The notes beneath the pieces are model-generated. The model ran no database searches and was not told the DNA's origin. It saw nothing but the letters and a program-made list of their open reading frames with translations. 64,000 nt of DNA, from contig JAAYUD010000011.1 of assembly GCA_012517855.1 (NCBI GenBank), forward strand, positions 124,001 through 188,000. The letters run 5' to 3'. The translations under genes were made by a program, and so were the position numbers. This stretch comes from Bacteroidales bacterium (GTDB lineage Bacteria > Bacteroidota > Bacteroidia > Bacteroidales > Bacteroidaceae). This document shows positions 50,865-60,731 of this stretch, piece after piece; position 1 is the stretch's first letter, and each line of letters starts with the position of its first letter.

Positions 50865-50939
50865 AAAAAAAGTTTTAGAACTCTTTCCGTCACCTTATCT
50901 TATTGACTATGAGTGATATATACAGACATAACCTGTTTG

Positions 50940-51284
50940 TGGGACTCCGAAATGACATTATCTTGCTTATTATTAGTGTGTTATGAAACGTGGATCGTCC
51001 GCTTCGCTATGTCATCACTCGGTATCTGTCGTGTGTGGGGCGTATGGAAACTCCCTGGCGTGGGAAAATAGATACTGCTGTTGCGCGAACCTTCTGGCGA
51101 AAGTAGAGAATATATTCCACTGCACAACACTTGATATGCCATCCGATGTTGCTGATGAAGCATACTCCAAATCGTTCTTTAATTGGTCGTAGGTAATCAC
51201 GCCCTTACTTACTGCCCGCGCATGCTAGCGGTCGGGCTCTTCTTCCTTTGAAGATGGGCTTTTGTACACATCGTATTGAATCAT
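50940..51284 (-). pseudogene. HU-like DNA-binding protein pseudogene, copy B
   Basis: From ATG 51284 the minus strand reads MIQYDVYKSPSSKEEEPDR, a stop, then HARAVSKGVITYDQLKND and LEYASSATSDGISSVV, which is clearly the N-terminal half of the Bacteroidales HU-like family. A frameshift follows; the second half continues in another frame as PGSFHTPHTRQIPSDDIAKR. At least one stop and one frameshift show the gene is dead, although it is longer than copy A. Confidence 0.7.
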
Positions 51285-51327
51285 GGTTATCGTATTTAAG
51301 GTATTTTTATTGGTTTATTAAGGGGTT

Positions 51328-51417
51328 GTCGTTCCACCTAGGTGATTCGGTTAACTCACCCTTGTGAGTTGATCGACTCACCTAGGTGATTCGGTCAACT
51401 CATATAGGTGGAACGAC
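51328..51417. repeat. Four-box palindrome (iteron) array, copy B
   Basis: Four 10-bp boxes at 51335 (CACCTAGGTG), 51357 (CACCCTTGTG), 51379 (CACCTAGGTG) and 51401 (CATATAGGTG), exact 22-bp period, 12-bp spacers, flanked by GTCGTTC and GAACGAC. The total length of 90 bases equals copy A. The outer CAC/GTG of the boxes is shared, but the core is CTAG instead of ATAT. Confidence 0.8.
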
Positions 51418-51508
51418 ATCCTTCTAAAGACAAAGATACAAAATCTATCTGATATGAACCAGCTTTCATCCGTATGTCTCACAGACCTCAGGGGGGTACT
51501 TACAGATA

Positions 51509-51541
51509 TTTGGAAACCCCCTTTATGGTGTTATATATTTG
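51509..51541 (+). promoter_or_regulatory. Promoter of the VapE-like gene
   Basis: TTTG (51509-51512) and TATATTTG (51534-51541) are separated by 21 bases, matching the Bacteroidales -33/-7 pattern, 27 bases before the ATG at 51569. A G-run and a C-run (51491 and 51516) can pair around the -33 box. Confidence 0.55.
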
Positions 51542-51568
51542 CCGAAAATTGATTTAAAAAATTACATT

Positions 51569-52747
51569 ATGAAATTAAACACGCAAAACGGCATCGCTGC
51601 CGATGGGGTAAAAGAACCTTTTTTGAAAGGTATCATGGAACGTTTAAAAGTATTTTTGGCGGAGCACTACGACTTCCGTTACAACACCGTGGCGGAGACG
51701 TACGAATGTAGAAGGCATCAATCGAAACTTCATTTCGTTGAAGTAGACCGTCGCGTTCGCAACGATATCGTTTTATCGGCCTTGGAGGCTGGTGTGGACT
51801 GTATCGATCGGGATGTGATGCGTATCATCGAATCTTCATTCACTCCCTCCTATAATCCCATACAGGAGTACATCAACGTCCTCCCTCCGTGGGATGGCAG
51901 GGATCGGATTGAAGAATTGGCAGGGCGGATAAGCGACGACAAGTTATGGGCTATGGTATTTCGTCGGTGGCTATTGGGCATGGTGGCCCAATGGATGCAA
52001 AAGTGTACCAAATTCGGCAACAGTATGGTACCTGTATTGATACATAGACGTCATGGAACGAAGAAATCGTCTTTCTGCCGTATGCTGCTTCCGCCTTCGC
52101 TTCGTTCTTATTTTATAGAAGAGTTCGACACCGAATCCAAATCAGCTTCGAAAGTGATGGCGAAATTCGCCCTTGTCAACTTGGACGAGATTCGCAAGTA
52201 TTCTTTGTCACAAATGGAGAGATTGAAAAGTTTGATTCAACTTCCTCAAATAAATTTGCCCAGGCCTTATCGTGGCGGTTATCAACACTTGGAACGGATG
52301 GCTTCGTTTATCGGTACTTCCAACCATGCGGATATCCTTACCGATCCGACGGGAAGTCGCCGCTTTTTCCCGATCGAGCTGGAAGAGCGTATCGGTAGAT
52401 TCAAGATCTCGTACAAACAATTGTATGCGCAGCTCAAGACGGAACTGCGCGGTGGAGCCCGTTATTGGTATACACCTTACGAAGAGGCATTGATTACGGA
52501 ACGCAATAAACGCTTTTACCGTCGTCCGCACGAAGAAGGTCTTTTCTTCAGTCTGTTCCGTCTTCCCCATAAGGGTGAACGGGCAGAGGAACACAGCATT
52601 CATCTCTTGTATGAGAACATGCGCAAGGTCAGTCCGGCTACGATGCGCGACATTTCGATCAGTATGTTCGCCCGTCATTTGGCAATTATCGGCGTAGAAA
52701 GTAGACACAGTCATTCAGGTTCTGTATATTCGGTCATTCGTCTATGA
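51569..52747 (+). CDS. VirE/VapE-like P-loop ATPase
   Basis: 392 residues from ATG 51569; a TTG ten codons earlier lies inside the -7 box and is rejected. The N-terminal part (FRYNTVAETYECRRHQSKLH) is a primase-like region. PPWDGRDRIEELA precedes the ATPase core with Walker-A-like HRRHGTKKSSFCRMLLP (Lys in place of the second Gly of GxGKS), Walker B ALVNLDEI and the sensor region ASFIGTSNHADILTDPTGSR with RFFPIEL. The C-terminal helical domain is DUF3874-like. VapE proteins occur in phage satellites and islands; a replication or helicase role is inferred from family. Confidence 0.8.
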   Translation: MKLNTQNGIAADGVKEPFLKGIMERLKVFLAEHYDFRYNTVAETYECRRHQSKLHFVEVDRRVRNDIVLSALEAGVDCIDRDVMRIIESSFTPSYNPIQEYINVLPPWDGRDRIEELAGRISDDKLWAMVFRRWLLGMVAQWMQKCTKFGNSMVPVLIHRRHGTKKSSFCRMLLPPSLRSYFIEEFDTESKSASKVMAKFALVNLDEIRKYSLSQMERLKSLIQLPQINLPRPYRGGYQHLERMASFIGTSNHADILTDPTGSRRFFPIELEERIGRFKISYKQLYAQLKTELRGGARYWYTPYEEALITERNKRFYRRPHEEGLFFSLFRLPHKGERAEEHSIHLLYENMRKVSPATMRDISISMFARHLAIIGVESRHSHSGSVYSVIRL

Positions 52748-53467
52748 TCGTTATCAGGGCTGTTGTCCCAACAGAAAAACAGTGACAACTGCGAGACTCA
52801 GCTTTCATAAACAACTGTGTGATAGCTTGATAATGCTTTTTATAGGTCCCGTTTTAGCCTCTGATCCCTATAATATATTGATTAATAAGTGTTTGACGTG
52901 ACGGGAATGTCTGCAAAACTTGATTTCTTATTCCGAACTCAAATAATGATTGCATTTAAACCTTAGGCTGAAGTAACTCAGTACATAATTTGTTCTATTT
53001 TAAACATATATCGAGCTGAAGTACTGCTATCATAATGCTGATAATTAGGCAGAATTATAATTATCACTGGGATGTTACTTTATTTATAATAAAATTGACT
53101 TCATCCTTAGTTTTAGTATCAAGAAAAATCAGTGTCATGTCTTTATTGTTAATAATAATATTGTATTGTTATTAAATTTTTTATTATATAAGTATATTTA
53201 ATAAAATAATAAATGGTTTTATGTGCTATCTTTTTGTTATAGAGTTAAATTTATTATTATTTTTCCTCATTAATTTGATAATAAATTATTCTTATTTCCT
53301 TATTAATGTAATTAATAGTCTTTAAATAGTCTTTATGTATGACATTATATATGTCAAAAAGATAGATTATTAATTTTTCTAATAAAACAGAATGAATTTT
53401 GCGTAATAATAATTAAATTTGTATGAATTTTATTTTTGTTGTTTTAATTAATTAAAGAGAGACTTTT
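52748..53467. other. Very AT-rich leader before the second SusC operon
   Basis: About 0.7 kb without a gene. From 53130 it is mostly A and T and ends with TTAATTAAAGAGAGACTTTT before the SusC start. Confidence 0.5.
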
Positions 53468-56400
53468 ATGAGAAAAAAAATGTTGTTGTTTGTGACATGT
53501 CTTTTGACCGTCGTCTCTATGACAATTGCTCAAACTTCTAAAACTGTTGCAGGTGTTGTGATATCTTCAGAGGATAATCAGCCTGTTGTAGGAGCGTCTG
53601 TTTCGGTGAAAGGTACCAAATTGGGACGAATCACCGATGTAAATGGAAAATTTAGTATTCCTGGAGTTCCAAATTCAGCAAAGACATTGGTGGTTACCTA
53701 TGTTGGTATGCAACCTCAAGAAATTGCGATTAAGCCGGGCATAATTAAAATTGTGATGGAGCCTGATTCAAAAATGCTTCAAGAGGTCGTTGTTACCGGT
53801 ATGCAGAAGATGGATAAAAGATTGTTCACCGGTTCTACTTCAAAAATTACTGGTGATAAAGCTCGTTTGGATGGTGTGGCCGATGTCAGTCGAGCTCTTG
53901 AAGGTCGGGCTGCAGGTGTCTCTGTTCAAAATGTATCTGGAACATTCGGTACTGCTCCTAAAATTCGTGTTCGTGGCGCTACTTCTATTTATGGTAGTTC
54001 TAAACCTTTGTGGGTTGTTGATGGTGTTATTATGGAAGATGTAACAGAAGTCAGTGCAGACGATCTCTCGTCAGGGGATGCTGTTACACTTATAAGTTCT
54101 GCCATTGCTGGATTGAATGCTGATGATATTGAGAGTTTTCAGATATTGAAAGATGGTTCTGCCACTTCTATCTATGGTGCCCGTGCCATGGCCGGCGTTA
54201 TCGTTGTTACTACAAAGAAAGGTAAAGTAGGAACTAATAAAATAAGCTACACAGGAGAATTTACCATGCGTCTCAAGCCTAGTTACCGACAGTTCAATAT
54301 AATGAATTCTCAGGAACAGATGGGTGTTTATAAAGAAATGTATAACGATGGATATTTGTCTCTTGAACGAAGCTATCGTGCTGCCAATAGTGGCGTTTAT
54401 GGCAAAATGTATCATTTGATGAATTTATACGATACTACTAGTGGAAAATTTGGTTTGGCTAATACACAGGAAGCGATGAACGGATACTTACGTGAAGCCG
54501 AATATCGTAATACGGATTGGTTCGATGTGTTATTTAATAATTCATTATCAATGAATCATGCTATTAGTCTATCTTCTGGTACAGAAAAAGCTTCTTATTA
54601 TACCTCTTTAAGTTTTATGAGCGATCCGGGTTGGTCGAAGCAAAGCAAAGTAGAACGTTATACGGCCAATATCAACGCTTTGTATAATATATATAAAAAT
54701 CTGTCATTGAACTTAATAGGTAATACTTCTTATCGTAAACAAAAAGCTCCTGGTACATTGGGCGGTTCAACCAATGTCGTTACAGGTGAAGTCTCTCGTG
54801 ATTTTGATATTAATCCTTATTCTTATGCTTTGAATACCTCGCGTACTCTTGATCCGGGCGCTTATTATGTTCGTAATTATGCTCCATTCAATATTCTTCA
54901 CGAATTGGATAATAATTATATTAATATTGATGTGGTCGATATGAAATTTCAAGGTGAGTTAAAATACAAGCCGATACCAAAAGTTGAATTGGCAGTGTTA
55001 GGCGACTATAAATATTCAACATCTACCCAAGCTCATCAAATAAAAGATTACTCAAACCAGGCTATGGCATATAGGGCAATGGATGATGCTACAATGCGAG
55101 ATGCAAATCCTTGGCTATATACAGATCCTGATGTTACCAATTCTTTGCCTATAAGTGTATTGCCAAATGGTGGGTTTTATCGCGAAACTAAATATTCGAT
55201 GAATAGTTGGGACTTCCGTGCGACAGCAAGTTATAATGATGTGTATAAAAACGATCATATCGTTAACTTTTTTGGTGGTATGGAAGTGAATAATACTGAT
55301 CGTAAAAAAACATGGTTTGATGGTGCAGGAATGCAATATGAGATGGGGTACTTGCCTGCTTACGACTATCGCTACTTTAAGCAAGAAAGCGAACAAAACA
55401 CTCCTTATTATTCTGTGGATAATAGTCATGAACGTGAAGTTTCTTTTTTTGGAACTGGAACTTATTCTTATCAAGGTAAGTATATTGTCAATGGGACAAT
55501 TCGTTATGAAGGTTCTAATAAATTGGGTAAGAGCCGTTCTTCTCGTTGGTTGCCAACATGGAATATTTCTGGTGCATGGAATGCTCATGAAGAGAAATTT
55601 TTTGAGAAATTGAAGCCTGCGATATCTCATTTAACATTGAAAGCTTCATACTCTTTGACGGCTGACCGTGGTCCGGCTTCTGTATCCAATTCGCGTGTGA
55701 TAATTGAAAGCTATAATCCGTGGAGACCTTTCACTAATGTTAAAGAATCGGGTTTAGAAATATCGAGTTTGGAAAATAGTGATTTAACTTATGAGAAGAA
55801 ACATGAGTTGAATATCGGTACCGACATGGGATTTTTGGATAATCGTATAAATGTCTCCTTTGACTGGTACAGGCGTAACAATTATGATTTGATTGGGCCG
55901 ATCCGTACGATGGGTGTTGGTGGTGTGATTACCAAGTTTGCCAATGTTGCTAGTATGAGGTCGCATGGCGAGGAATTTACTATCTCTACTCGTAATATTG
56001 AAACAAAAAATTTTAAATGGTCAACTGATTTTATTTTCTCACATTCTAAAAATACAGTAACCAAACTAGATGCAACTTCTCGTGTTATCGATATGATTAC
56101 TGGTAGTGGTTTCACCAAAAAAGGATATCCTGTCCGTTCACTATTCTCGATTGATTATAAAGGGCTAAACGAGAAAGGTATTCCAACCTTTGTAAATGAA
56201 AGTGGAAATATAGTAACAAGCGATATATACTTTCAGTCAAGAGATATCAGTCATTTAATTTATGAAGGATCTACGGATCCTACAATTACAGGAAGTTTAG
56301 GGAATACCTTTGCTTATAAAAACTTTAAACTGAATGTTTTTGCTACCTATTCATTTGGTAATAAAATACGTTTGGATCAAGCCTTCTTTAGTTCCTATTC

Positions 56401-56794
56401 AGACTTGGATGCTATGCCAAAAGAATTTAAAAATCGATGGACTTTACCGGGAAATGAAAAGAAAACTGATATTCCGGTCATTGCCGATCGTCGGTTACGT
56501 CAGCAAGATTCCCATTTGAGTTATGCCTATAATGCATACAACCGCTCTACTGCAAGAGTGGCAAAAGGTGATTTTATTCGTCTAAAAGAGGTTTCTCTAG
56601 TATACGATTTTCCTAAATCATGGTTAAAACCTTTGGGGTTAACAAATTTCTCTTTAAAACTCCAGGCTACGAACCTTCTATTGCTTTATGCTGATAAGAA
56701 ATTAAATGGTCAGGATCCTGAATTCTATAATACCGGTGGTGTGGCAGTTCCAATGCCACGTCAATTTACATTTACAGTAAGAATGGGTCTTTAA
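53468..56794 (+). CDS. SusC/RagA-family TonB-linked outer-membrane transporter (2)
   Basis: An 1108-residue transporter: signal peptide (ending TIAQ), carboxypeptidase-like domain (NQPVVGASVSVKGTKLGRIT), TonB box LQEVVVTGMQ, plug with SATSIYGARAMAGVIVVTTK and a long barrel ending in PRQFTFTVRMGL. The plug carries an insert (VTEVSADDLSSGDAVTLISS) not present in the first SusC. The first ~15 codons are nearly the same as in the first SusC, but the rest diverges strongly. It heads a four-gene operon with a zinc metallohydrolase, which suggests a peptide- or protein-derived substrate rather than a glycan (inference). Confidence 0.94.
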   Translation: MRKKMLLFVTCLLTVVSMTIAQTSKTVAGVVISSEDNQPVVGASVSVKGTKLGRITDVNGKFSIPGVPNSAKTLVVTYVGMQPQEIAIKPGIIKIVMEPDSKMLQEVVVTGMQKMDKRLFTGSTSKITGDKARLDGVADVSRALEGRAAGVSVQNVSGTFGTAPKIRVRGATSIYGSSKPLWVVDGVIMEDVTEVSADDLSSGDAVTLISSAIAGLNADDIESFQILKDGSATSIYGARAMAGVIVVTTKKGKVGTNKISYTGEFTMRLKPSYRQFNIMNSQEQMGVYKEMYNDGYLSLERSYRAANSGVYGKMYHLMNLYDTTSGKFGLANTQEAMNGYLREAEYRNTDWFDVLFNNSLSMNHAISLSSGTEKASYYTSLSFMSDPGWSKQSKVERYTANINALYNIYKNLSLNLIGNTSYRKQKAPGTLGGSTNVVTGEVSRDFDINPYSYALNTSRTLDPGAYYVRNYAPFNILHELDNNYINIDVVDMKFQGELKYKPIPKVELAVLGDYKYSTSTQAHQIKDYSNQAMAYRAMDDATMRDANPWLYTDPDVTNSLPISVLPNGGFYRETKYSMNSWDFRATASYNDVYKNDHIVNFFGGMEVNNTDRKKTWFDGAGMQYEMGYLPAYDYRYFKQESEQNTPYYSVDNSHEREVSFFGTGTYSYQGKYIVNGTIRYEGSNKLGKSRSSRWLPTWNISGAWNAHEEKFFEKLKPAISHLTLKASYSLTADRGPASVSNSRVIIESYNPWRPFTNVKESGLEISSLENSDLTYEKKHELNIGTDMGFLDNRINVSFDWYRRNNYDLIGPIRTMGVGGVITKFANVASMRSHGEEFTISTRNIETKNFKWSTDFIFSHSKNTVTKLDATSRVIDMITGSGFTKKGYPVRSLFSIDYKGLNEKGIPTFVNESGNIVTSDIYFQSRDISHLIYEGSTDPTITGSLGNTFAYKNFKLNVFATYSFGNKIRLDQAFFSSYSDLDAMPKEFKNRWTLPGNEKKTDIPVIADRRLRQQDSHLSYAYNAYNRSTARVAKGDFIRLKEVSLVYDFPKSWLKPLGLTNFSLKLQATNLLLLYADKKLNGQDPEFYNTGGVAVPMPRQFTFTVRMGL

Positions 56795-56811
56795 TATTAA
56801 TAATACTGAAT

Positions 56812-58392
56812 ATGAAAAAAATAAATATACTATTCACACTGCTAGGAACTGTGTTAGGTTTATCTTCTTGTAACAGTTTCTTAGATAAATTGCCGGATGA
56901 TAGAGCCGAATTAGATTCTCAAGCAAAAATAACATCCTTATTAGTCTCGGCATATTCTACTCATTCTCCTGCTATTGTAATGGAATGTAGTACAGATAAT
57001 GAGGCGGATAATGGGCCTTTGTATACTTCTGATAAAACTCAGGAAGAAGCCTATCTATGGAAATCCATAACAAATGAATCTAACGATGATCCTAAGTATA
57101 TTTGGCAAGCCGGTTATGAAGCCGTTGCTGCTGCGAATCAAGCTTTACAAGCTATCAATGATTTGGGAAATCCTACTGCTTTGAGTGGACAACGAGGAGA
57201 AGCCTTGATGTGTAGGGCTTGGGCTATTTTTCGTTTGTCTAACATTTTCTGCCTCGCATATAATCCACAAACAGCTGATAAAAATTTGGGGTTACCTTAT
57301 CCTCTAGAACCTGAAAATCATGTTGTTGTTGCTTATAAACGTGGTAGCATGAAAGAACTTTATGAGAAAATAAGTAAAGATGTTGAAGAAGCTCTGCCTT
57401 TAATCAATGATAATATCTATACGGTTCCTAAATATCATTTCAATCGCAAAGCGGCGTATGCTTTTGCCGCTCGTTTCAATTTATATTACTTGCAATATGA
57501 TAAGGTGGTTAAATATGCAAATGAAGTACTAGGAGAAAATACATCTGTAAATCAGTTGCGAAATTATGCTTCATATATGAGTTTTGGCTATGCTGACTGC
57601 GGTAATCAGTGGGTACAATCAACAGAAAATCCTAATTTGATGATGCAAACAGCTTATTCTTTAGCTGGCCGTATGCTATGTGGCTTATCATATCCACGTT
57701 ATGGACATGGAACAACTACTATTAATAATTGTGAGACTTACAGGGCTTTAGGACCTTGGGGAACAAGTGGATCTAATGGTTTGTTATATCCTGCGACCCA
57801 TATGTTCGGTGGAGTACAGAATGTGTATTTCCCCAATCAAGTTGAATTTTTCGAGATTACTGATAAAGTAAATCAAACAGGTCTTCCTCATATTGTAGAA
57901 GTGCCATTCACTACGGATGAAACATTGACATGTCGTGCTGAAGCGTATGCTATGACCAAGCAATATGATAAAGCATTGGGCGATCTGAATTTGTGGCAAC
58001 AATCACATTGTTATGCTACGCGTAATAACTATACATTGAAGACTTTGACGTTAGATTATTTAAAAACGTTTTATGATGCTATAGCATACACGCCTGTTCC
58101 AGTGCAAGCCGATAAAGATCGAACCATAAAGAAGACGTTGAATCCACAAGGCTTTACCGTTGAGCCTGGAGATCAAGAAAATCTTATCCAATGTATCCTT
58201 CATTTTCGTCGTATAGACGCAATAAAGACTGGACTTCGTTTTTGTGACCTTAAACGCTATGGTATTTCATTCAGTCATAACGTGAACGGTTCTGATCCTA
58301 TTGTTTTTAAAGCAGGTGATCTTCGTGGTGCCGTGCAGATTCCTAATGATGTAATCACTGCAGGTTTGGAAGCTAACCCTAGAGAAAACTAA
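56812..58392 (+). CDS. SusD/RagB-family lipoprotein (2)
   Basis: A 526-residue surface lipoprotein; lipobox GLSSCNSF. The N-terminal SusD-like segment has EAVAAANQALQAINDLGN and GQRGEALMCRAWAIFRLSNI, and the C-terminal domain has TLTCRAEAYAMTKQYDKAL. It starts 17 bases after the SusC stop. The C-terminus (VITAGLEANPREN) differs from the usual NPGY-type end. It works as substrate-binding lid for the preceding transporter. Confidence 0.92.
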   Translation: MKKINILFTLLGTVLGLSSCNSFLDKLPDDRAELDSQAKITSLLVSAYSTHSPAIVMECSTDNEADNGPLYTSDKTQEEAYLWKSITNESNDDPKYIWQAGYEAVAAANQALQAINDLGNPTALSGQRGEALMCRAWAIFRLSNIFCLAYNPQTADKNLGLPYPLEPENHVVVAYKRGSMKELYEKISKDVEEALPLINDNIYTVPKYHFNRKAAYAFAARFNLYYLQYDKVVKYANEVLGENTSVNQLRNYASYMSFGYADCGNQWVQSTENPNLMMQTAYSLAGRMLCGLSYPRYGHGTTTINNCETYRALGPWGTSGSNGLLYPATHMFGGVQNVYFPNQVEFFEITDKVNQTGLPHIVEVPFTTDETLTCRAEAYAMTKQYDKALGDLNLWQQSHCYATRNNYTLKTLTLDYLKTFYDAIAYTPVPVQADKDRTIKKTLNPQGFTVEPGDQENLIQCILHFRRIDAIKTGLRFCDLKRYGISFSHNVNGSDPIVFKAGDLRGAVQIPNDVITAGLEANPREN

Positions 58393-58405
58393 CTCCTAAA
58401 TAAAT

Positions 58406-59338
58406 ATGATTATGAAATATATAAAGTTTATACTAATTGTTGCTGCAACATTGGTTATTGGTTCATGCAGCAATGAGAAATTGGATCCAAACAGTATCTT
58501 CCCTACTGAATCTCCAGAGAGGAATGCTTTTGATACCTGGCTATTAAATAACTATACGACTCCTTATAATATTGCATTTAATTATTTATATAAGGACAAT
58601 GATACTGATCAATCTTACAATGTGATTCCTGCCGAAAAAGATAAGTCTATTGCTTTGGCTATAATGATAAAGCATGTGTGGTTAGAAGCTTATGCAGAAT
58701 GTTGTGGCGAAAATTTTATAAAAACTTATTCTCCTCGCGTCATGCAGTTGATCGGTTCTGGAGCTTATAATTCTAATGAGTCAATGGTTATGGGAACGGC
58801 TGAAGGTGGCCTTAAAGTAATGCTCTATAATGTGAATGCTATTGATATAAATAATCCTTATATTGATGTCGAGAACCCATACGTCGATAAAACTAATCCG
58901 ACTAAAGATTTGAATTACTATTTTTTCCATACAATGCATCATGAATTTGGACATATTTTGAATCAAAAGAAAAATTATTCGACTGATTTTAATCTTGTCT
59001 CTGCCGCTAAGTACAAATCAACTGATTGGATTAATTTGAATGATGCCGATGCTCCTAAATTAGGATTTGTCTCTGGTTATGCAAGTTCTGAAGCAAGAGA
59101 AGATTTTGTAGAAATATATTCTATTTATATTACTCATTCAGAAGCTTGTTGGCAAAAGATTCTTTCCGATGCTGTTAATGGTACCGATACTTCGGGAAGA
59201 GATGCTATCATTGCAAAGTTCAATATTATTAAAAATTATTTTAAAACTAGTTGGAATATAGATATCACTCAACTACGTGATGTAATATTAAAACGTTTTG
59301 AAGATATTAAGACTCTTGATTTGAAAAATCTAAAATGA
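58406..59338 (+). CDS. Substrate-import-associated zinc metallohydrolase lipoprotein
   Basis: 310 residues; lipobox VIGSCSNE. A zinc-site motif HHEFGHILNQ (HExxH, His about 179) sits mid-protein, with a downstream acidic third-ligand candidate in SSEAREDFVEIYS. This is the lipoprotein family typically encoded after SusC/SusD pairs and named for a HExxH motif. It probably processes the imported molecule at the surface or is a peptidase; no substrate is known. ATG 58412 is an alternative start. Its stop overlaps the next start (ATGA). Confidence 0.87.
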   Translation: MIMKYIKFILIVAATLVIGSCSNEKLDPNSIFPTESPERNAFDTWLLNNYTTPYNIAFNYLYKDNDTDQSYNVIPAEKDKSIALAIMIKHVWLEAYAECCGENFIKTYSPRVMQLIGSGAYNSNESMVMGTAEGGLKVMLYNVNAIDINNPYIDVENPYVDKTNPTKDLNYYFFHTMHHEFGHILNQKKNYSTDFNLVSAAKYKSTDWINLNDADAPKLGFVSGYASSEAREDFVEIYSIYITHSEACWQKILSDAVNGTDTSGRDAIIAKFNIIKNYFKTSWNIDITQLRDVILKRFEDIKTLDLKNLK

Positions 59339-60624
59339 TGAATGATATGAAAATATTAAATATAAGAATAATCAATTTACTGTTTATATCAGTAATTTTG
59401 TCTGTACTTGGATCTTGTACTCCTGAGGTCGACAGTGTTTTTGATGATTCATCTGCTAATCGAATAACAAAAGCCTTGCAGGTTGATAAAGAAATCTTAC
59501 AAGGTGCTAAAAATGGCTGGCTAATGAAGTATTATCCGGCATCTGATCAGCGATATGGTGGTTATAATATGTTGGTGAAATTTGGCACAGATGGAAATGC
59601 TGTTATTGCGTGTGACAAATTTGATGCTTCAAAAACATCTACATCCAATTACTCTTTAGTTCAAAGTGCAGGCCCGGTTCTGACGTTTAATGAGTATAAT
59701 GAAATTATTCATTATTTTTCTGATCCTGTCAATTCTGATGGCATTGGAAAAAAGGGTGAAGGAATGTTGGGGGATTTTGAATTTACTCTTCGAGAGGTCT
59801 CGAATCAGAAAATTGTGATGTATGGCAAAAAGACAAATTCTCGTATAGAAATGACACCTATTTCTCCGGATACGAATTGGACCAACTATTTAAAAAGTAT
59901 TCAAGTGGCCGAATATAATATGGGATTTGGTATGTACAGTTATGTTGCCGGAAATATTACGGCTAAAGTAACTATGTCCTATAGATCAATGACGATGAAT
60001 TATGCCGATGAAAAGGGTAATAATATTTCTACGAATATACCCTATCTTGTAACTCCTACAGGATATGAGTTGTACGATACTTTATCTATCGGCAATGTAA
60101 AAGTGAAAACGTTGACATATAATGCCGGTAATCATGAGTTTGTATCTGATGGCACAGGAGGAGCTAAACTGTATGGTATAATTACTCCGCTTAATCAATT
60201 GTTAACAGGGGGATCCAATTGGTATTTTTCATATGGAAATTTGAGCACATTTGGACAACCTTATTGGGATAAAGCTGCAAATGATCTATATACTAAAGAG
60301 GGTGAGGTCTTGAGTTATATGTATCTAAATGCTAATATAATCTATTTTAAAAGTGGCAGTTATCCAGGGAAATATACAATGACTTCATCTCTTCAAGGAG
60401 ATAATAATATTGGATTTAAGTTGTCTGGCTATGATAGCAATGGTCAATTTTATTATACTAACGGTTATTTTCAATATTTTCTGTATCCTTTCTGTGGGGC
60501 TAGCGGAAGATCATTTACTCTTTCATGTGACAATATTCAGAACCCTACAGTTATAATATTGACAGATGTAACTGATTCGAGCAATGTTATTACATTGACA
60601 AAGAAATCATCAGCTCCTTATTGA
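59335..60624 (+). CDS. DUF4302 family lipoprotein
   Basis: A 429-residue lipoprotein (lipobox VLGSCTPE). The start of the mature part (DDSSANRITKALQVDKEILQ, then AKNGWLMKYYP) is the DUF4302 signature. The remainder is beta-rich with repeated Gly/Tyr strands. The family accompanies the zinc metallohydrolase in such operons and is presumed to be a surface substrate-binding protein. The ATG at 59335 overlaps the previous stop; 59347 is an alternative. Confidence 0.87.
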   Translation: MMNDMKILNIRIINLLFISVILSVLGSCTPEVDSVFDDSSANRITKALQVDKEILQGAKNGWLMKYYPASDQRYGGYNMLVKFGTDGNAVIACDKFDASKTSTSNYSLVQSAGPVLTFNEYNEIIHYFSDPVNSDGIGKKGEGMLGDFEFTLREVSNQKIVMYGKKTNSRIEMTPISPDTNWTNYLKSIQVAEYNMGFGMYSYVAGNITAKVTMSYRSMTMNYADEKGNNISTNIPYLVTPTGYELYDTLSIGNVKVKTLTYNAGNHEFVSDGTGGAKLYGIITPLNQLLTGGSNWYFSYGNLSTFGQPYWDKAANDLYTKEGEVLSYMYLNANIIYFKSGSYPGKYTMTSSLQGDNNIGFKLSGYDSNGQFYYTNGYFQYFLYPFCGASGRSFTLSCDNIQNPTVIILTDVTDSSNVITLTKKSSAPY

Positions 60625-60699
60625 AAATATATTTAAAGATCACTTTTATTTGATTGTAAAATTGTGTTATTCTCTCTCTAAATAGTTTCTTTAATTAAT

Positions 60700-60731
60700 A
60701 AGAGGATGTGACTTAGTAGTTACATCCTCTT
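60700..60731 (+). terminator. Terminator of the second SusC/SusD operon
   Basis: AAGAGGATGT pairs exactly with ACATCCTCTT, extendable by three further pairs, followed by TT; 75 bases after the DUF4302 stop. Confidence 0.75.

Larger units (their letters stand above)
50865..52747 (+). mobile_element. HU-iteron-VapE cassette, copy B
   Basis: Copy B runs in the opposite orientation to copy A at 9.9-10.45 kb and holds in order an HU-like pseudogene (minus), the four-box array, a promoter and an intact VapE-like ATPase gene. Divergent VirE/VapE-like and HU-like genes around an intergenic repeat region are a recurrent Bacteroidales cassette. Neither an integrase nor terminal repeats were seen, so how it moves is unknown. 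Limits are approximate. Confidence 0.65.

Noticed and set aside
50981-51200. Overlapping frames of 60-70 codons on both strands at 50981-51200
   Set aside because: They are pieces of the broken HU-like gene in different frames, so they are annotated as one pseudogene.
51539-51568. TTG start ten codons upstream for the VapE-like gene
   Set aside because: The TTG is part of the -7 box TATATTTG, so the transcript would begin after it.
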